This document shows positions 35,485 to 44,062 of a stretch of DNA of 64,000 nt, piece by piece (position 1 is the first letter of the stretch; each line of letters opens with the position of its first letter). Source of the DNA: Pseudomonadota bacterium (GTDB lineage: Bacteria > Bdellovibrionota_B > Oligoflexia > Silvanigrellales > Silvanigrellaceae); NCBI GenBank assembly GCA_009926615.1, contig RFOM01000006.1, positions 1 through 64,000 of the forward strand. The letters are read 5' to 3'. The translations under genes and the position numbers were made by a program. The notes beneath the pieces were generated by a model that saw only the letters and a program-made list of their open reading frames with translations, searched no databases and was not told where the DNA came from.

Positions 35485-36423
35485 ATGGGTCTTGCAGGAA
35501 AGCCTCTTGTAGTTCTCGCTTATCACGGACTTGTTTTGGATACACGGTCAGTGCTCGATGATTTTTGTTTTGTTACGCCCCGAAAAATTGATGCCGATTT
35601 GTCATTTGCCGTCAAATCCGGCTGGCGGTTGATTGGTTTGCGGGAAGGATTGGCCGCTCTTGAAAATGGTTCACTGCGTTCTGCTTCAGTTGCCGTGACA
35701 TTTGACGACGGTTTTTCATCAGTCGTTGATTTGGCGGGCAACATACTTCGCAAACACCTTTGTCCGGCAACGATATTTATTCCTTCGGCACACATTCGGA
35801 CAGGTGAAAAACTTTGGTTTACCCGCGTGATTTCCGCCTTGAAAAGAACGTCGTTGAGTGAATTCATATTTCTCGGACGAACGTTCGAACTGAACGATTT
35901 CGGTGCGCGTTGTCAGGCAAGCCGCCGTATTCAGAATTTGCTTCGTTGTCTGCATCCTCAGGCGATTTCCGGATTGGTCAACCGTTTGGAAGCTGTTTTG
36001 AAAACCGGAAATCATGCGTCCTGTGATGAATTCAGACTCATGTCGGAAGAGGAGTGCCAGTCGGCACTATTGTCGGATGATTTTGACTTCGGAGGTCATT
36101 CGTCAACCCATGCGATTCATACTCAGCTCGACAGGCAGCAGCTGCTTCATGAAATTTCGGACAGCCTGAGTTTTTCTGATAATTTTGCAAAGAGCGGGGT
36201 GCGTTTGTACGCGTATCCCAACGGACGGAAGGAGGATTTTTCTTCACGCTGTGAAAAAATTCTCGCCGGACAAAGTGTCTATGGTGCGCTGACGACAGTT
36301 GCGGGTTGGAACTTTTCACTGAAAAATCGCTATGCGTTGCGCAGGTTTTGCATTGGACCCGAGACTGACATGAAGGAGATTCTTTCGCCGTGGCGGTGGC
36401 AGACGGCAAGGTTGTTCCAATGA
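35485..36423 (+). CDS. Polysaccharide deacetylase (NodB homology, CE4)
   Basis: A 312-residue deacetylase. The conserved metal-site motif TFDDGF is at about residue 73, and FDFGGHSSTHAIHTQLD supplies the H-x3-H motif. LYAYPNGRKEDFSS is the usual motif 3 region. The N-terminal AYHGLV segment is also typical. No signal peptide is visible, so it may act on cytoplasmic lipid-linked units or be anchored through partners. ATG 35485 has AGGGGG upstream; the frame is open earlier but overlaps the flippase gene. It ends overlapping the next start (ATGA). It likely removes N-acetyl groups from the glycan or its precursor. Confidence 0.87.
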   Translation: MGLAGKPLVVLAYHGLVLDTRSVLDDFCFVTPRKIDADLSFAVKSGWRLIGLREGLAALENGSLRSASVAVTFDDGFSSVVDLAGNILRKHLCPATIFIPSAHIRTGEKLWFTRVISALKRTSLSEFIFLGRTFELNDFGARCQASRRIQNLLRCLHPQAISGLVNRLEAVLKTGNHASCDEFRLMSEEECQSALLSDDFDFGGHSSTHAIHTQLDRQQLLHEISDSLSFSDNFAKSGVRLYAYPNGRKEDFSSRCEKILAGQSVYGALTTVAGWNFSLKNRYALRRFCIGPETDMKEILSPWRWQTARLFQ

Positions 36424-38252
36424 CATTGAAAGCGGCGAAGAAAATAATTGTGACGGACGGTGAATGTGCGTCTGCGCTGGCCTGTGTCCGTTCGCTGGGG
36501 ATGTCCGGCTATGATGTTTGTCTAGTGAGTCATGCTGAACGCCCCGCAGCTGCGGCAAGCCGCTTTGTGCGAAAGTTTGTGAGGGTTGCCTCACCTTGGA
36601 ACGAAGCTCGCGACTACCGCGGTCAGCTTGCGGAAATTTCCCGCGGGTTCGGTGCAGATTTTATTTTGCCGGTGAGTGATGCCTCGGTTTTTGCTCTGTC
36701 GGAACCGGAATACGCAGATTCGTTCGGATCCCGATTGTTGCTGCCCAGCAAAGACCTTCTTGGCTTGGGTATGAGTAAAATACGGACTTACCGTCGTGCT
36801 CTCGAATCTTCAGTGCCTGTTGCCGCGGGTGATGTCGTTACACCCGATGACAATGACGCTCTTTCGGCTCCGTTGGCCTATCCGCTGATTGTTCGGACGG
36901 ACAACCATGCGTGCAAGGACGGGCGCTTTCACAAAGGGCAAACTTGGATTGTCCACAGCGCGGAAGAATTCAAGTGCGTTCGCAGGGAACAACAGAGTTT
37001 GGGACAGCGGATGCTGGTGCAGCGTTATGTTGCCGGACATGGCCGAGGTTGTTTTTTGCTGGTGTGGGAAGGAAAGGTTGTTTGCTGGCACACACATCAA
37101 CGGCTGGCCGAAATTCCGTGGCAGGGGGGAGTTTCGGCACGCAGACAAATCGGGTTCGATCATGACCTTCTTCAGTCGTCTGTTCAGCTGCTTGGAGGTT
37201 TGCGGATTTCGGGAATACTTATGGTTGAATTCCGTCAGACCGAAATCGTGTCCGCGACCACGGGCGGGGCTCAATTACTTCTTGTTGAGGTTAATGCAAG
37301 ACCATGGGGATCAATGGCGCTCGCAGTCAATGCAAATGTCCCTTTTATTGTGCGATGGCTTGATCTGCTCAACGGCAGCCCTGCAGATTTGAATCCATGG
37401 GAGGGCAAAGAGGGCTTTGGCTCTGCCGCCCGAAAAAAGGTGTGCACAACGGTTTACCCGGGGGAATTTCAGCATCTGCTCAGTGTTTTTCGTTCCGCAA
37501 AGCGGTCGGAATTGAAAGCTTCGGACGCGTTGGGATATTTGAGCCGATCTCTGTCATGTGTTTTTTCAAAAGTGACGGCCTTTGATTATTTCAGAAGTGA
37601 CGATCCTCGTCCTGCCTGCCGTATGCTGAAAAGGGCTGTCAGCCAAACATTGCATCGTTTGACCAAATTATTTTGCGAACGCGCCTGTTCCGGAATATTC
37701 CGGTTGTTTTGCAGATTGCGTGGACAGCCGGTGAAATTCAAAAAAAATGCCGTCAAAACGAATCAATTCAGAGTGCTGGTGATTTGCCACGGCAACCGTT
37801 GCAGAAGTCCTTTTTTTGAAGCGCTTCTGAAGCAAAAACTGAGGGGCCTTCCGGTCGAGGTAATTTCGCGCGGTCTTGAAGTCTCGGACACCAATGTTCC
37901 GCCCCGTTTTCATGATGTTTTTCGTTCGCACGGGGTTGAACCGAATCTGCACGCTTCACTCCAAGTGACTCAACACGATGTGCGGAACTCGGATGTCATT
38001 GTTGTCATGGAAGGGATGCATGCTTTTGCGATCCTCCGCCGTTTCGGACTGAGGGCTTTCGCGCGTTGTACTTTGCTTCAAGTTCAAAAGACTATTTTTA
38101 CGGAGGTCAGCGATCCGTTTTTGCGTGGTCCTGCCGCCGCGGCTGTGGTGTTTGAACAGCTGTCGGCTTTGGCATCCGGCTTTTCAGATCAAATCGTTTC
38201 TTTATTCAGCCGGCCCTGTGCGTCTCAGGCGCCGCAAAAAACAGATCCATGA
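36420..38252 (+). CDS. ATP-grasp ligase fused to low-molecular-weight phosphatase
   Basis: A 610-residue fusion. Residues 1-about 330 are a carbamoyl-phosphate-synthase-like ATP-grasp domain (ILPVSDASVFAL, YPLIVRTDNHACKDG, MLVQRYVAGHGRG, LVEVNARPWGS). Residues about 450-600 are a low-molecular-weight protein tyrosine phosphatase with the complete P-loop ICHGNRCRSP (nucleophile Cys456, Arg462) and the general-acid loop VSDPFLRGP. The first half could ligate an amino acid or other carboxylate to a sugar. The phosphatase usually opposes a BY-kinase such as Wzc, but none is encoded here. The start overlaps the deacetylase stop. The last 47 bases overlap the convergent glycosyltransferase gene. 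Confidence 0.85.
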   Translation: MTLKAAKKIIVTDGECASALACVRSLGMSGYDVCLVSHAERPAAAASRFVRKFVRVASPWNEARDYRGQLAEISRGFGADFILPVSDASVFALSEPEYADSFGSRLLLPSKDLLGLGMSKIRTYRRALESSVPVAAGDVVTPDDNDALSAPLAYPLIVRTDNHACKDGRFHKGQTWIVHSAEEFKCVRREQQSLGQRMLVQRYVAGHGRGCFLLVWEGKVVCWHTHQRLAEIPWQGGVSARRQIGFDHDLLQSSVQLLGGLRISGILMVEFRQTEIVSATTGGAQLLLVEVNARPWGSMALAVNANVPFIVRWLDLLNGSPADLNPWEGKEGFGSAARKKVCTTVYPGEFQHLLSVFRSAKRSELKASDALGYLSRSLSCVFSKVTAFDYFRSDDPRPACRMLKRAVSQTLHRLTKLFCERACSGIFRLFCRLRGQPVKFKKNAVKTNQFRVLVICHGNRCRSPFFEALLKQKLRGLPVEVISRGLEVSDTNVPPRFHDVFRSHGVEPNLHASLQVTQHDVRNSDVIVVMEGMHAFAILRRFGLRAFARCTLLQVQKTIFTEVSDPFLRGPAAAAVVFEQLSALASGFSDQIVSLFSRPCASQAPQKTDP

Positions 38253-39521
38253 TCTGATCTGTCATGTGCGGGGAGTGTCGCTGCCGCACAGCGGCTTTTC
38301 CGGTTGCACCTTTGTCTGCGCATTCGTTAACGCTGATTGATGAAAGCACAGTGCACCACTCCTCGGCCGAGTCACTGATCCAACATCCGTCTTCTGAGAT
38401 TCCCGACAGTCCCGCAGTTGTGCCGATGCAGGGAACGCCGTTAATCAAAGCCTCAAGTGCCTTGATTCGAATTCCGGAGCCGAAGAACACAGGAACGATC
38501 AGGATGTGCGCATCGCGCAACAACTGCAAAGGGTCTTCAACAAATCCATGAGCCGAAACACGCTCCGATCCAGCGCCGGATTTCATTTTTATTTTTTGCG
38601 TTCCCCTTCCTGTCAGGGAAACATGAATATCCTTTCTGACTGCCGCCAGTTTGGGCCACACATTTTCAAAAAACCACGCAAGACCCTGTCTGTTGGGCCA
38701 CCAGTCGAGTCCGCCCATCCAAAGCAGGCGCAGCGGGGAGTCTTGCTTTGACTGCGATTGCTCCTGCTGCTGTTGCTTCTGTTGCTGTGTTTCGGTCATC
38801 CGACTCTTTTGCAGTCTCGGAGAGGCCAAAGGGAGTTCAACAGGCAGAGTTAAAATGTTTTGAGCATCAGTAACCAGCGTTTTCAAAAGTTTAGCGTCGC
38901 TTTCGTTGATACACAGGGTTGCGCCGGCAAAGGCAACGCTGCGGCGTTCCAGTTTGAGCATGCGTGTTGTTTCGGAAATCAGGAAAGGTCTGAGGAACGG
39001 GGCTGCATTGCCCTGATACTGCCTCCATATTTCCGATTCACAGTTATGTGCTCTGTAGAAGTGGTTTTTCGGAGCGAAAGATTTTTTCTGATTGCCGGTT
39101 CCCTCACTGATCAAAACCGACATCGGATGCAGACCATCCCAGACAATATTGGTCCAGCGTCCTGACTGCACCATTTCAAAAATACTCCGCCGGCAACAAA
39201 CGGAATCGCAGTCATCGGAATTTCGCTGTATCTGAACCGGTTCAGCAGACAGAGAATTATCCTCAAAGGAAAATACCGCATCAGCAGGGGCAACCGGATA
39301 ACTTCGACATTGCGAACATGGAGTTGCTCACGGATGTTTTGTATTTCCGGCAATTGTTCCGAACGGCTCAGACAAAGCAAATCAACAGTCGTCCCCCGCC
39401 GCACCAGCGACTGAATCAAAGAACAGTTGGCAACGCTTGCTCCGCAGGCCGGCGGCCAAGGAATGCGGGGAATCACAACCAAAGTGCTGTCGTCAGACGG
39501 ACGTTTGTTCGGGTTTGGCAT
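38206..39521 (-). pseudogene. GT4 glycosyltransferase split by a one-base frameshift
   Basis: Two overlapping frames together make one GT4 enzyme of about 438 residues. The 5' part (39521 to about 39180) starts MPNPNKRPSDD after GAGGAAG and reads to PFVAGGVF. The 3' part (from about 39174) reads MVQSGRWTNIVWDGLHPM, then LWMGGLDWWPNRQG, VPVFFGSGIRIKALEALING and a C-terminal tail. Adding one T to the T5 run (plus strand A5 at 39178-39182) joins them as GGVFFEMVQSGRW without a stop. A glutamine-rich linker lies between the domains. It may be a broken gene, a phase-variable one or a sequencing error. Confidence 0.75.
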
Positions 39522-41001
39522 ACGCTTCCTCATTTTTACGGGTTGATTTTGCAGATTCGATCAGGGCAAAGAGAATCCACGGAAACATCAGCCACGAATG
39601 CGAAAGAAAAAGTATTGTGACCGAGTATCCGGACAGCGCGAGCAGAAGTCCGCAATATTGGTCGCGAAGAGCCCAGCAGGCCGAGAACATCCGGACGTGA
39701 ATGGCAGTGAAGATGAAAAGCCCCGTGAAACCTGTTTCTGCGAGCACCAGTATCCAGCTTGAATGTGCGGTTCTCAGTCCCCATTCATGCAGTGTCGCGG
39801 TTGAATATCGTTCGAATTCATAAGGGTAACGGCCGAAACCCTGCCCCCAGAGGGGACTGTAAATCGCCATGCGGATACCGGTGACGTAATAGTTCATCCG
39901 GCTTTCAGTCGAAGCATCAAGATCATCAGAGTCGCGCCCCATAAAGCGGCTGGCAAGCGGTGCCACCACGGACAATACTGCGAGAACTGCAAATGCGAAC
40001 CGTTTGGGATGGCGGGAGCGGGCAACAAAATATAGACCGCACTGGGCCACGCAAGCAATCAGTGCACCTCTGCTCTGTGATGCCTTGATTGTCGCAAGCA
40101 AAACAAGCGCGACGGCAGTGCTTAAAAGTCGTGTCCTTATACTTTCGCGTCCGGAAAAAATAAGTGGCCAGAGCATGCCGAGAGGAATCAGCACAACAGC
40201 GGCAATATCATTCGAATTGCCCAGCGAGCCAACGGCTTCGAGTCTTCGGTCGTCGGGTTTGTGGCTGTTGTCGATGAACGGGAGTTTAAGCGGCTGATCA
40301 AACCCTTGAAACCTCCAGACGCTGAAAATAGACAGCGTTGCGACGCCGGTTGCAAATGCAGCACTCAGCTGCCGGACGTGTTCAGAATTTTTGACCGTCA
40401 GGATTACGATGAAAACAAGCACAACAGCTCTGAACAGAGTTTCGGCGTAGTACTGAAAGCTGCCGGCCGGATCGCGGGAGAACGACACCGTGATCAGCGC
40501 CCAAAGAGGCATAATAAATAAAAGCAGCCAGCCCCTTGAGAATGCCGGCAGCCGCAAGAGGTCTGAATCATCCGACGCTGATTTTCGAAGCCACGACAGC
40601 AGCCAAACCGTAATACACCAGCGCGGAAGCTGCAGCCACCATTCATTGGTCTGAACGACTTCCCAAGGACGGCAGATGTAAAGAATCACAGTCGCTGAAA
40701 GGGCATGGATTGGTTCTCTCCATGCCGAGGCAATAGATAAAAACAACGCGGACGCGAGTATGAATCCTGAAAAATGCCACTTTAATGCGCTTGCCAAACC
40801 GAACAGTAGAGCCGCTGCAAGGGTTCCGATGCCGGAACGTTGTTCGGAATGTAATCCTGAAGGAAATACGGAACGGCATCCGGACTTGAACGAAAGACCG
40901 CTGCTCAAAAAATGATAGACCATCAGCCCGATCGCAAGCCATACGAAATAGTGCGTTTCATCGGGCTGAATTCGGAAAATAAATTTGTCTTCCTGCCACA
41001 A
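39493..41001 (-). CDS. O-antigen polymerase/ligase-like membrane protein (Wzy/WaaL family)
   Basis: A 502-residue polytopic membrane protein with about 12 helices. It has the Wzy_C-type periplasmic loop GQGFGRYPYEFERYS followed by RTAHSSWILVLAETGFTGL, the H-S...E-x-G pattern of O-antigen ligases and polymerases. In this locus it is probably the polymerase joining flipped repeat units, alongside Wzz and Wza, though a ligase role is possible because the two share a fold. The start is a TTG at 41001 with GAGGAG seven bases upstream. It lies two bases after wzz and overlaps the next glycosyltransferase by 29 bases. Confidence 0.85.
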   Translation of the reverse strand: MWQEDKFIFRIQPDETHYFVWLAIGLMVYHFLSSGLSFKSGCRSVFPSGLHSEQRSGIGTLAAALLFGLASALKWHFSGFILASALFLSIASAWREPIHALSATVILYICRPWEVVQTNEWWLQLPRWCITVWLLSWLRKSASDDSDLLRLPAFSRGWLLLFIMPLWALITVSFSRDPAGSFQYYAETLFRAVVLVFIVILTVKNSEHVRQLSAAFATGVATLSIFSVWRFQGFDQPLKLPFIDNSHKPDDRRLEAVGSLGNSNDIAAVVLIPLGMLWPLIFSGRESIRTRLLSTAVALVLLATIKASQSRGALIACVAQCGLYFVARSRHPKRFAFAVLAVLSVVAPLASRFMGRDSDDLDASTESRMNYYVTGIRMAIYSPLWGQGFGRYPYEFERYSTATLHEWGLRTAHSSWILVLAETGFTGLFIFTAIHVRMFSACWALRDQYCGLLLALSGYSVTILFLSHSWLMFPWILFALIESAKSTRKNEEAYAKPEQTSV

Positions 41002-41003
41002 GC

Positions 41004-42059
41004 TTATTCTCCTCTTTTGTCTGCGTCGTCATCTGCGGCTTGCGGATCAAGGCTGTGCAGAAAATCGGACCACGATTTGCGGATTTGCGGAAAAAAGATC
41101 AGGAGATCTTTTGCGAGCCTGACGCAGGACACTGCTGCAAACGAAAAAACAAGAGAACTGACCGCTGCGGACACATACAGGACGTTTCTCTTGGGAGAAC
41201 TTGGCCATTGGGGAAGGTCGGGAGCTTTTACAATTTTGATGTGCGGCAAGGTTCCTTTTTGTTCCATTCTGATTGCGACCTGCAAAAGGGCTTGTCGGGT
41301 CAGCAGTATTCCGCGTAGCGAAGCCCAGTTTTCAATCTGTCCGCGTCCGAGAGGGTCAAGTGCATCCTGCTTCGGAGTCCGGTTGACAGCGTTCAATTGT
41401 GAGCGCAAACGTGCGAGCTTCGGATGTTCTGAAGTATATTTCGTCTGTAAATTTTCAATCTCGGTTTCAATGCGCAGACGCGCTGCATCCGCCTGAACCG
41501 ACACATTGCTGTCTACAGATTGAAATTCAAGTTCGCCGAGTTGACGCGTGACGGATTCATACACGGAATGCATCCTGTTCAGCCGTTCGCCGCGCAGGGT
41601 TTCTTCAAGTCTGTTCAATATTTCCGTTGCCATTCCCTGCGTATTGCGGGCCTCGCGCTGATCGACAATCAGCTGATAAGTTGCCCTGCTCAGCGGGACA
41701 AAGCGGATGTCCTTGCGCAGCCCCTGAACCCGCCATTCAAGGTCGGCACTTTCATTTCCAAGAAACTGTCGTGTAAGGCGGACGAGGAAGTCATCCGAAA
41801 GCACACCGAGCAGAATGGCCTCTTTTTCAGCCCTGAGCTCATTGGGGTCATAAATCTCGCTGAAAAATTCAGAACTGGCGGGCACTTTGGAAAAGTCCGA
41901 GTGGAAATTAAAAAGTGCGCTTGATGTGTACTTGTTCGGGATCTTCCGGATTGAAAAAATGGAAGCCGACAGAAAGACAAAAAACAACACAACGACAATT
42001 TTCTTTTGGTGCCTGAGCACCGTCAGACTCAGGTGAATCAGAATAAGAACAAATCTCAT
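41004..42059 (-). CDS. Wzz-type chain length determinant protein
   Basis: A 351-residue polysaccharide co-polymerase. It has a first membrane helix (about residues 18-38), a long periplasmic coiled-coil part, and a proline-rich second helix region (APDLPQWPSSPKRN followed by VLYVSAAVSSLVFSF). The protein stops about 45 residues after the second helix, so the cytoplasmic BY-kinase domain of Wzc is missing; no Walker motif is present. It sets polymer length with the polymerase encoded next. GAGGTGACC precedes ATG 42059. The kinase could be encoded elsewhere. Confidence 0.87.
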   Translation of the reverse strand: MRFVLILIHLSLTVLRHQKKIVVVLFFVFLSASIFSIRKIPNKYTSSALFNFHSDFSKVPASSEFFSEIYDPNELRAEKEAILLGVLSDDFLVRLTRQFLGNESADLEWRVQGLRKDIRFVPLSRATYQLIVDQREARNTQGMATEILNRLEETLRGERLNRMHSVYESVTRQLGELEFQSVDSNVSVQADAARLRIETEIENLQTKYTSEHPKLARLRSQLNAVNRTPKQDALDPLGRGQIENWASLRGILLTRQALLQVAIRMEQKGTLPHIKIVKAPDLPQWPSSPKRNVLYVSAAVSSLVFSFAAVSCVRLAKDLLIFFPQIRKSWSDFLHSLDPQAADDDADKRGE

Positions 42060-42063
42060 CCGG

Positions 42064-42936
42064 TCACCTCTTGCGGGTCAGGATAACAAGAAAGAAAGTG
42101 TTGATGACCGCGAGCAATGAACCCGTCCAGCGGATGCTTTTTTCAAAGCCATGTTCGGATTTGGCAGGAACAAAGATCACATCCCCCGGTTCGATCCGGA
42201 TATTTTGGTCGTCCCAATCCGATTTGATTTTTTGTCCGCTGGTTGATCGTATAACCGTGACGGCCTCCGGATCGGCAGCCGAGGTCAACCCCTGCGCCTC
42301 GCGGATAATTGAGAGAATCGATTGAGAGGCCTTGAATTCAAAACGTCCGACCTTTTTGACTTCTCCCAGAACATCAATGCTCAGGGCGCTTTTGGACGTG
42401 GCCGGAGTTTCGATGATCAGGCTTTCTCCCCCCCGCCACCGAAACGGTACAGACCAGTCCGCTGCTCCTGCCGGATGAACAAGATCGAGACCAAAAGGTG
42501 AAATGAGTCTGATCACCGCGTTGGATTCGGGAGCGGAAACAGCAGATGCCAGAACCGAATTGACCGATGTCCCCTGCGCAACTTTCACAATGTTCATTTT
42601 CTCATTCCGGCGTCCGGCCTTTACGGCAAAGAGACGGGGTGTGACCGGACTTAGCCGGAAATCAGGAATTTTCCGGTAAAACTTATTCAGACATCGGCTC
42701 AAAGTCGCATGAGCGTCCTGAAGGCTCAGGTTCAACAATGATATGCTGCCGCACAAAGGTACAGACGCAATGCCGGACCAGTCCAATTCAATGGTCGAGT
42801 TCAGCTGCGATTCACTGTCAGAGCTTATGCTCAACACATTTCCGGCTGCGAGACTGATTTCGTCTCCGGAAGGCGCTGCATACACAGGGCTCCACACGGC
42901 AAAGAAACCGATGATAAAGGAAATGATCTGCCTCAT
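42064..42936 (-). CDS. Polysaccharide export protein (Wza-like, SLBB domain)
   Basis: A 290-residue exported protein. The signal peptide (about 20 residues, ending in VYA) has no lipobox, unlike Escherichia coli Wza. An N-terminal export domain with AAGNVLSISSDSE is followed by SLBB-like motifs, including SIDVLGEVKKVGRFEF and EPGDVIFVPAKSE. The C-terminal hydrophobic helix (TGSLLAVINTFFLVIL) could span a membrane. It would form the envelope channel through which the polymer leaves. Its start overlaps the stop of the upstream glycosyltransferase gene by four bases, and wzz follows after four bases. Confidence 0.87.
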   Translation of the reverse strand: MRQIISFIIGFFAVWSPVYAAPSGDEISLAAGNVLSISSDSESQLNSTIELDWSGIASVPLCGSISLLNLSLQDAHATLSRCLNKFYRKIPDFRLSPVTPRLFAVKAGRRNEKMNIVKVAQGTSVNSVLASAVSAPESNAVIRLISPFGLDLVHPAGAADWSVPFRWRGGESLIIETPATSKSALSIDVLGEVKKVGRFEFKASQSILSIIREAQGLTSAADPEAVTVIRSTSGQKIKSDWDDQNIRIEPGDVIFVPAKSEHGFEKSIRWTGSLLAVINTFFLVILTRKR

Positions 42937-44051
42937 AACAGTTTTCCGAGACTGTCCAGATAAAAACCTTCAAGTTCGGAGAGCCATCTTGCCTGCGAAT
43001 ACAGGGTTGAGACCCGCCGGAACAGATTTTCTGCTTTTTTGATTTTTTCGGTCTCGCTGACGCAGAATCCTGCAAGACGGTTTGCAATGTCGATGTCGGG
43101 TTCACTCAGGTCAAATAATTCTGCACCGCCCGCTCCGCAGAGTTCCGGAATCCCGCCCACTGCGCTTGCAAAAACCGGAGTTCTGCGCAGTCCGGCCTCA
43201 AGAATGGTGACCGGAAAACCTTCTCCCACAGAAAAATTCAGAAGACAGGAGTAACGGTCGAACTCAAGCCACGCGTCTGCGCAGTATCCGAGAAAACGGA
43301 CGCGGCTCTCAATCCCAAGTTCATGGCACCGGTCTTCGAGATCTTTCCGGAGTGGTCCGTCGCCGAGAACGTCCAGCGACCAGTCCAAGCAGTTCAGGCG
43401 ATTCAAAGCGTTCAGAACCGAAAGCAGACGCCAGTGATTTTTCTCGGGTGACAGTCTGCCGACGATGGCCATTCGTATTTGTCCGCCTTGGATTGCGGCG
43501 CGCCTGTCCTTCCATTCTATGGCGGGAAGATCTATTCCGTTGCGGTGAATGCGGAGTTTGCGCTCGGGAATTCCCCGTGTGAGCAAGTTTTCATAGTCAT
43601 TTGTGCAAACACTCAGCACCCGTGATGCAAAAACTCTGCTGCCGTGAGTCATGATCTGTTCATAGATTCGGGTTCTGTGGTCGGGGCGGGCCATTGCTCC
43701 GTGATGCGTGACAACGCTGCGGCAGTCTTTCAGCTGCAGCGGCCATAGGGCGGCCCACGTGTAGACACTGGCCTTTGCGTCGTGACTGTGGAAAATTGCC
43801 GGACGCGGAACGGAGGAAACCTGATTGCGCATGAGGGCAATCGCATTTCGGTCGAATCTTGATGAAACTGGAATTTGCCGGAACGGAAGCTGATGTTCAC
43901 GGCAGTAATGTTCAATCGGATCGCTGTTGCCGCTGCGCAGTTCATGCAGTGACCAAATCTCTTTGAGCCAAGGCGCATGGCATAGAGCCGGCAGAACCAG
44001 CCGTTCGGGTCCGTTCAGTCCGCCTGAATTGAATATATGAACAACCTGCAT
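42933..44051 (-). CDS. GT4-family glycosyltransferase
   Basis: A 372-residue GT-B enzyme. It starts MQVVHIFNSGGLNGPERLVL and has IHRNGIDLP in the hinge region, AIVGRLSPEKNHWRLLSVL, and the donor-site segment NFSVGEGFPVTILEAG with the EX7E pattern. It is in the middle of the minus-strand export operon and overlaps the wza-like gene by four bases. ATG 44051 has AAGGAA upstream; the open frame extends 40 codons further into the sugar transferase gene without a ribosome site. Donor sugar unknown. Confidence 0.9.
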   Translation of the reverse strand: MQVVHIFNSGGLNGPERLVLPALCHAPWLKEIWSLHELRSGNSDPIEHYCREHQLPFRQIPVSSRFDRNAIALMRNQVSSVPRPAIFHSHDAKASVYTWAALWPLQLKDCRSVVTHHGAMARPDHRTRIYEQIMTHGSRVFASRVLSVCTNDYENLLTRGIPERKLRIHRNGIDLPAIEWKDRRAAIQGGQIRMAIVGRLSPEKNHWRLLSVLNALNRLNCLDWSLDVLGDGPLRKDLEDRCHELGIESRVRFLGYCADAWLEFDRYSCLLNFSVGEGFPVTILEAGLRRTPVFASAVGGIPELCGAGGAELFDLSEPDIDIANRLAGFCVSETEKIKKAENLFRRVSTLYSQARWLSELEGFYLDSLGKLL

Positions 44052-44062
44052 GAGCGCATTCC

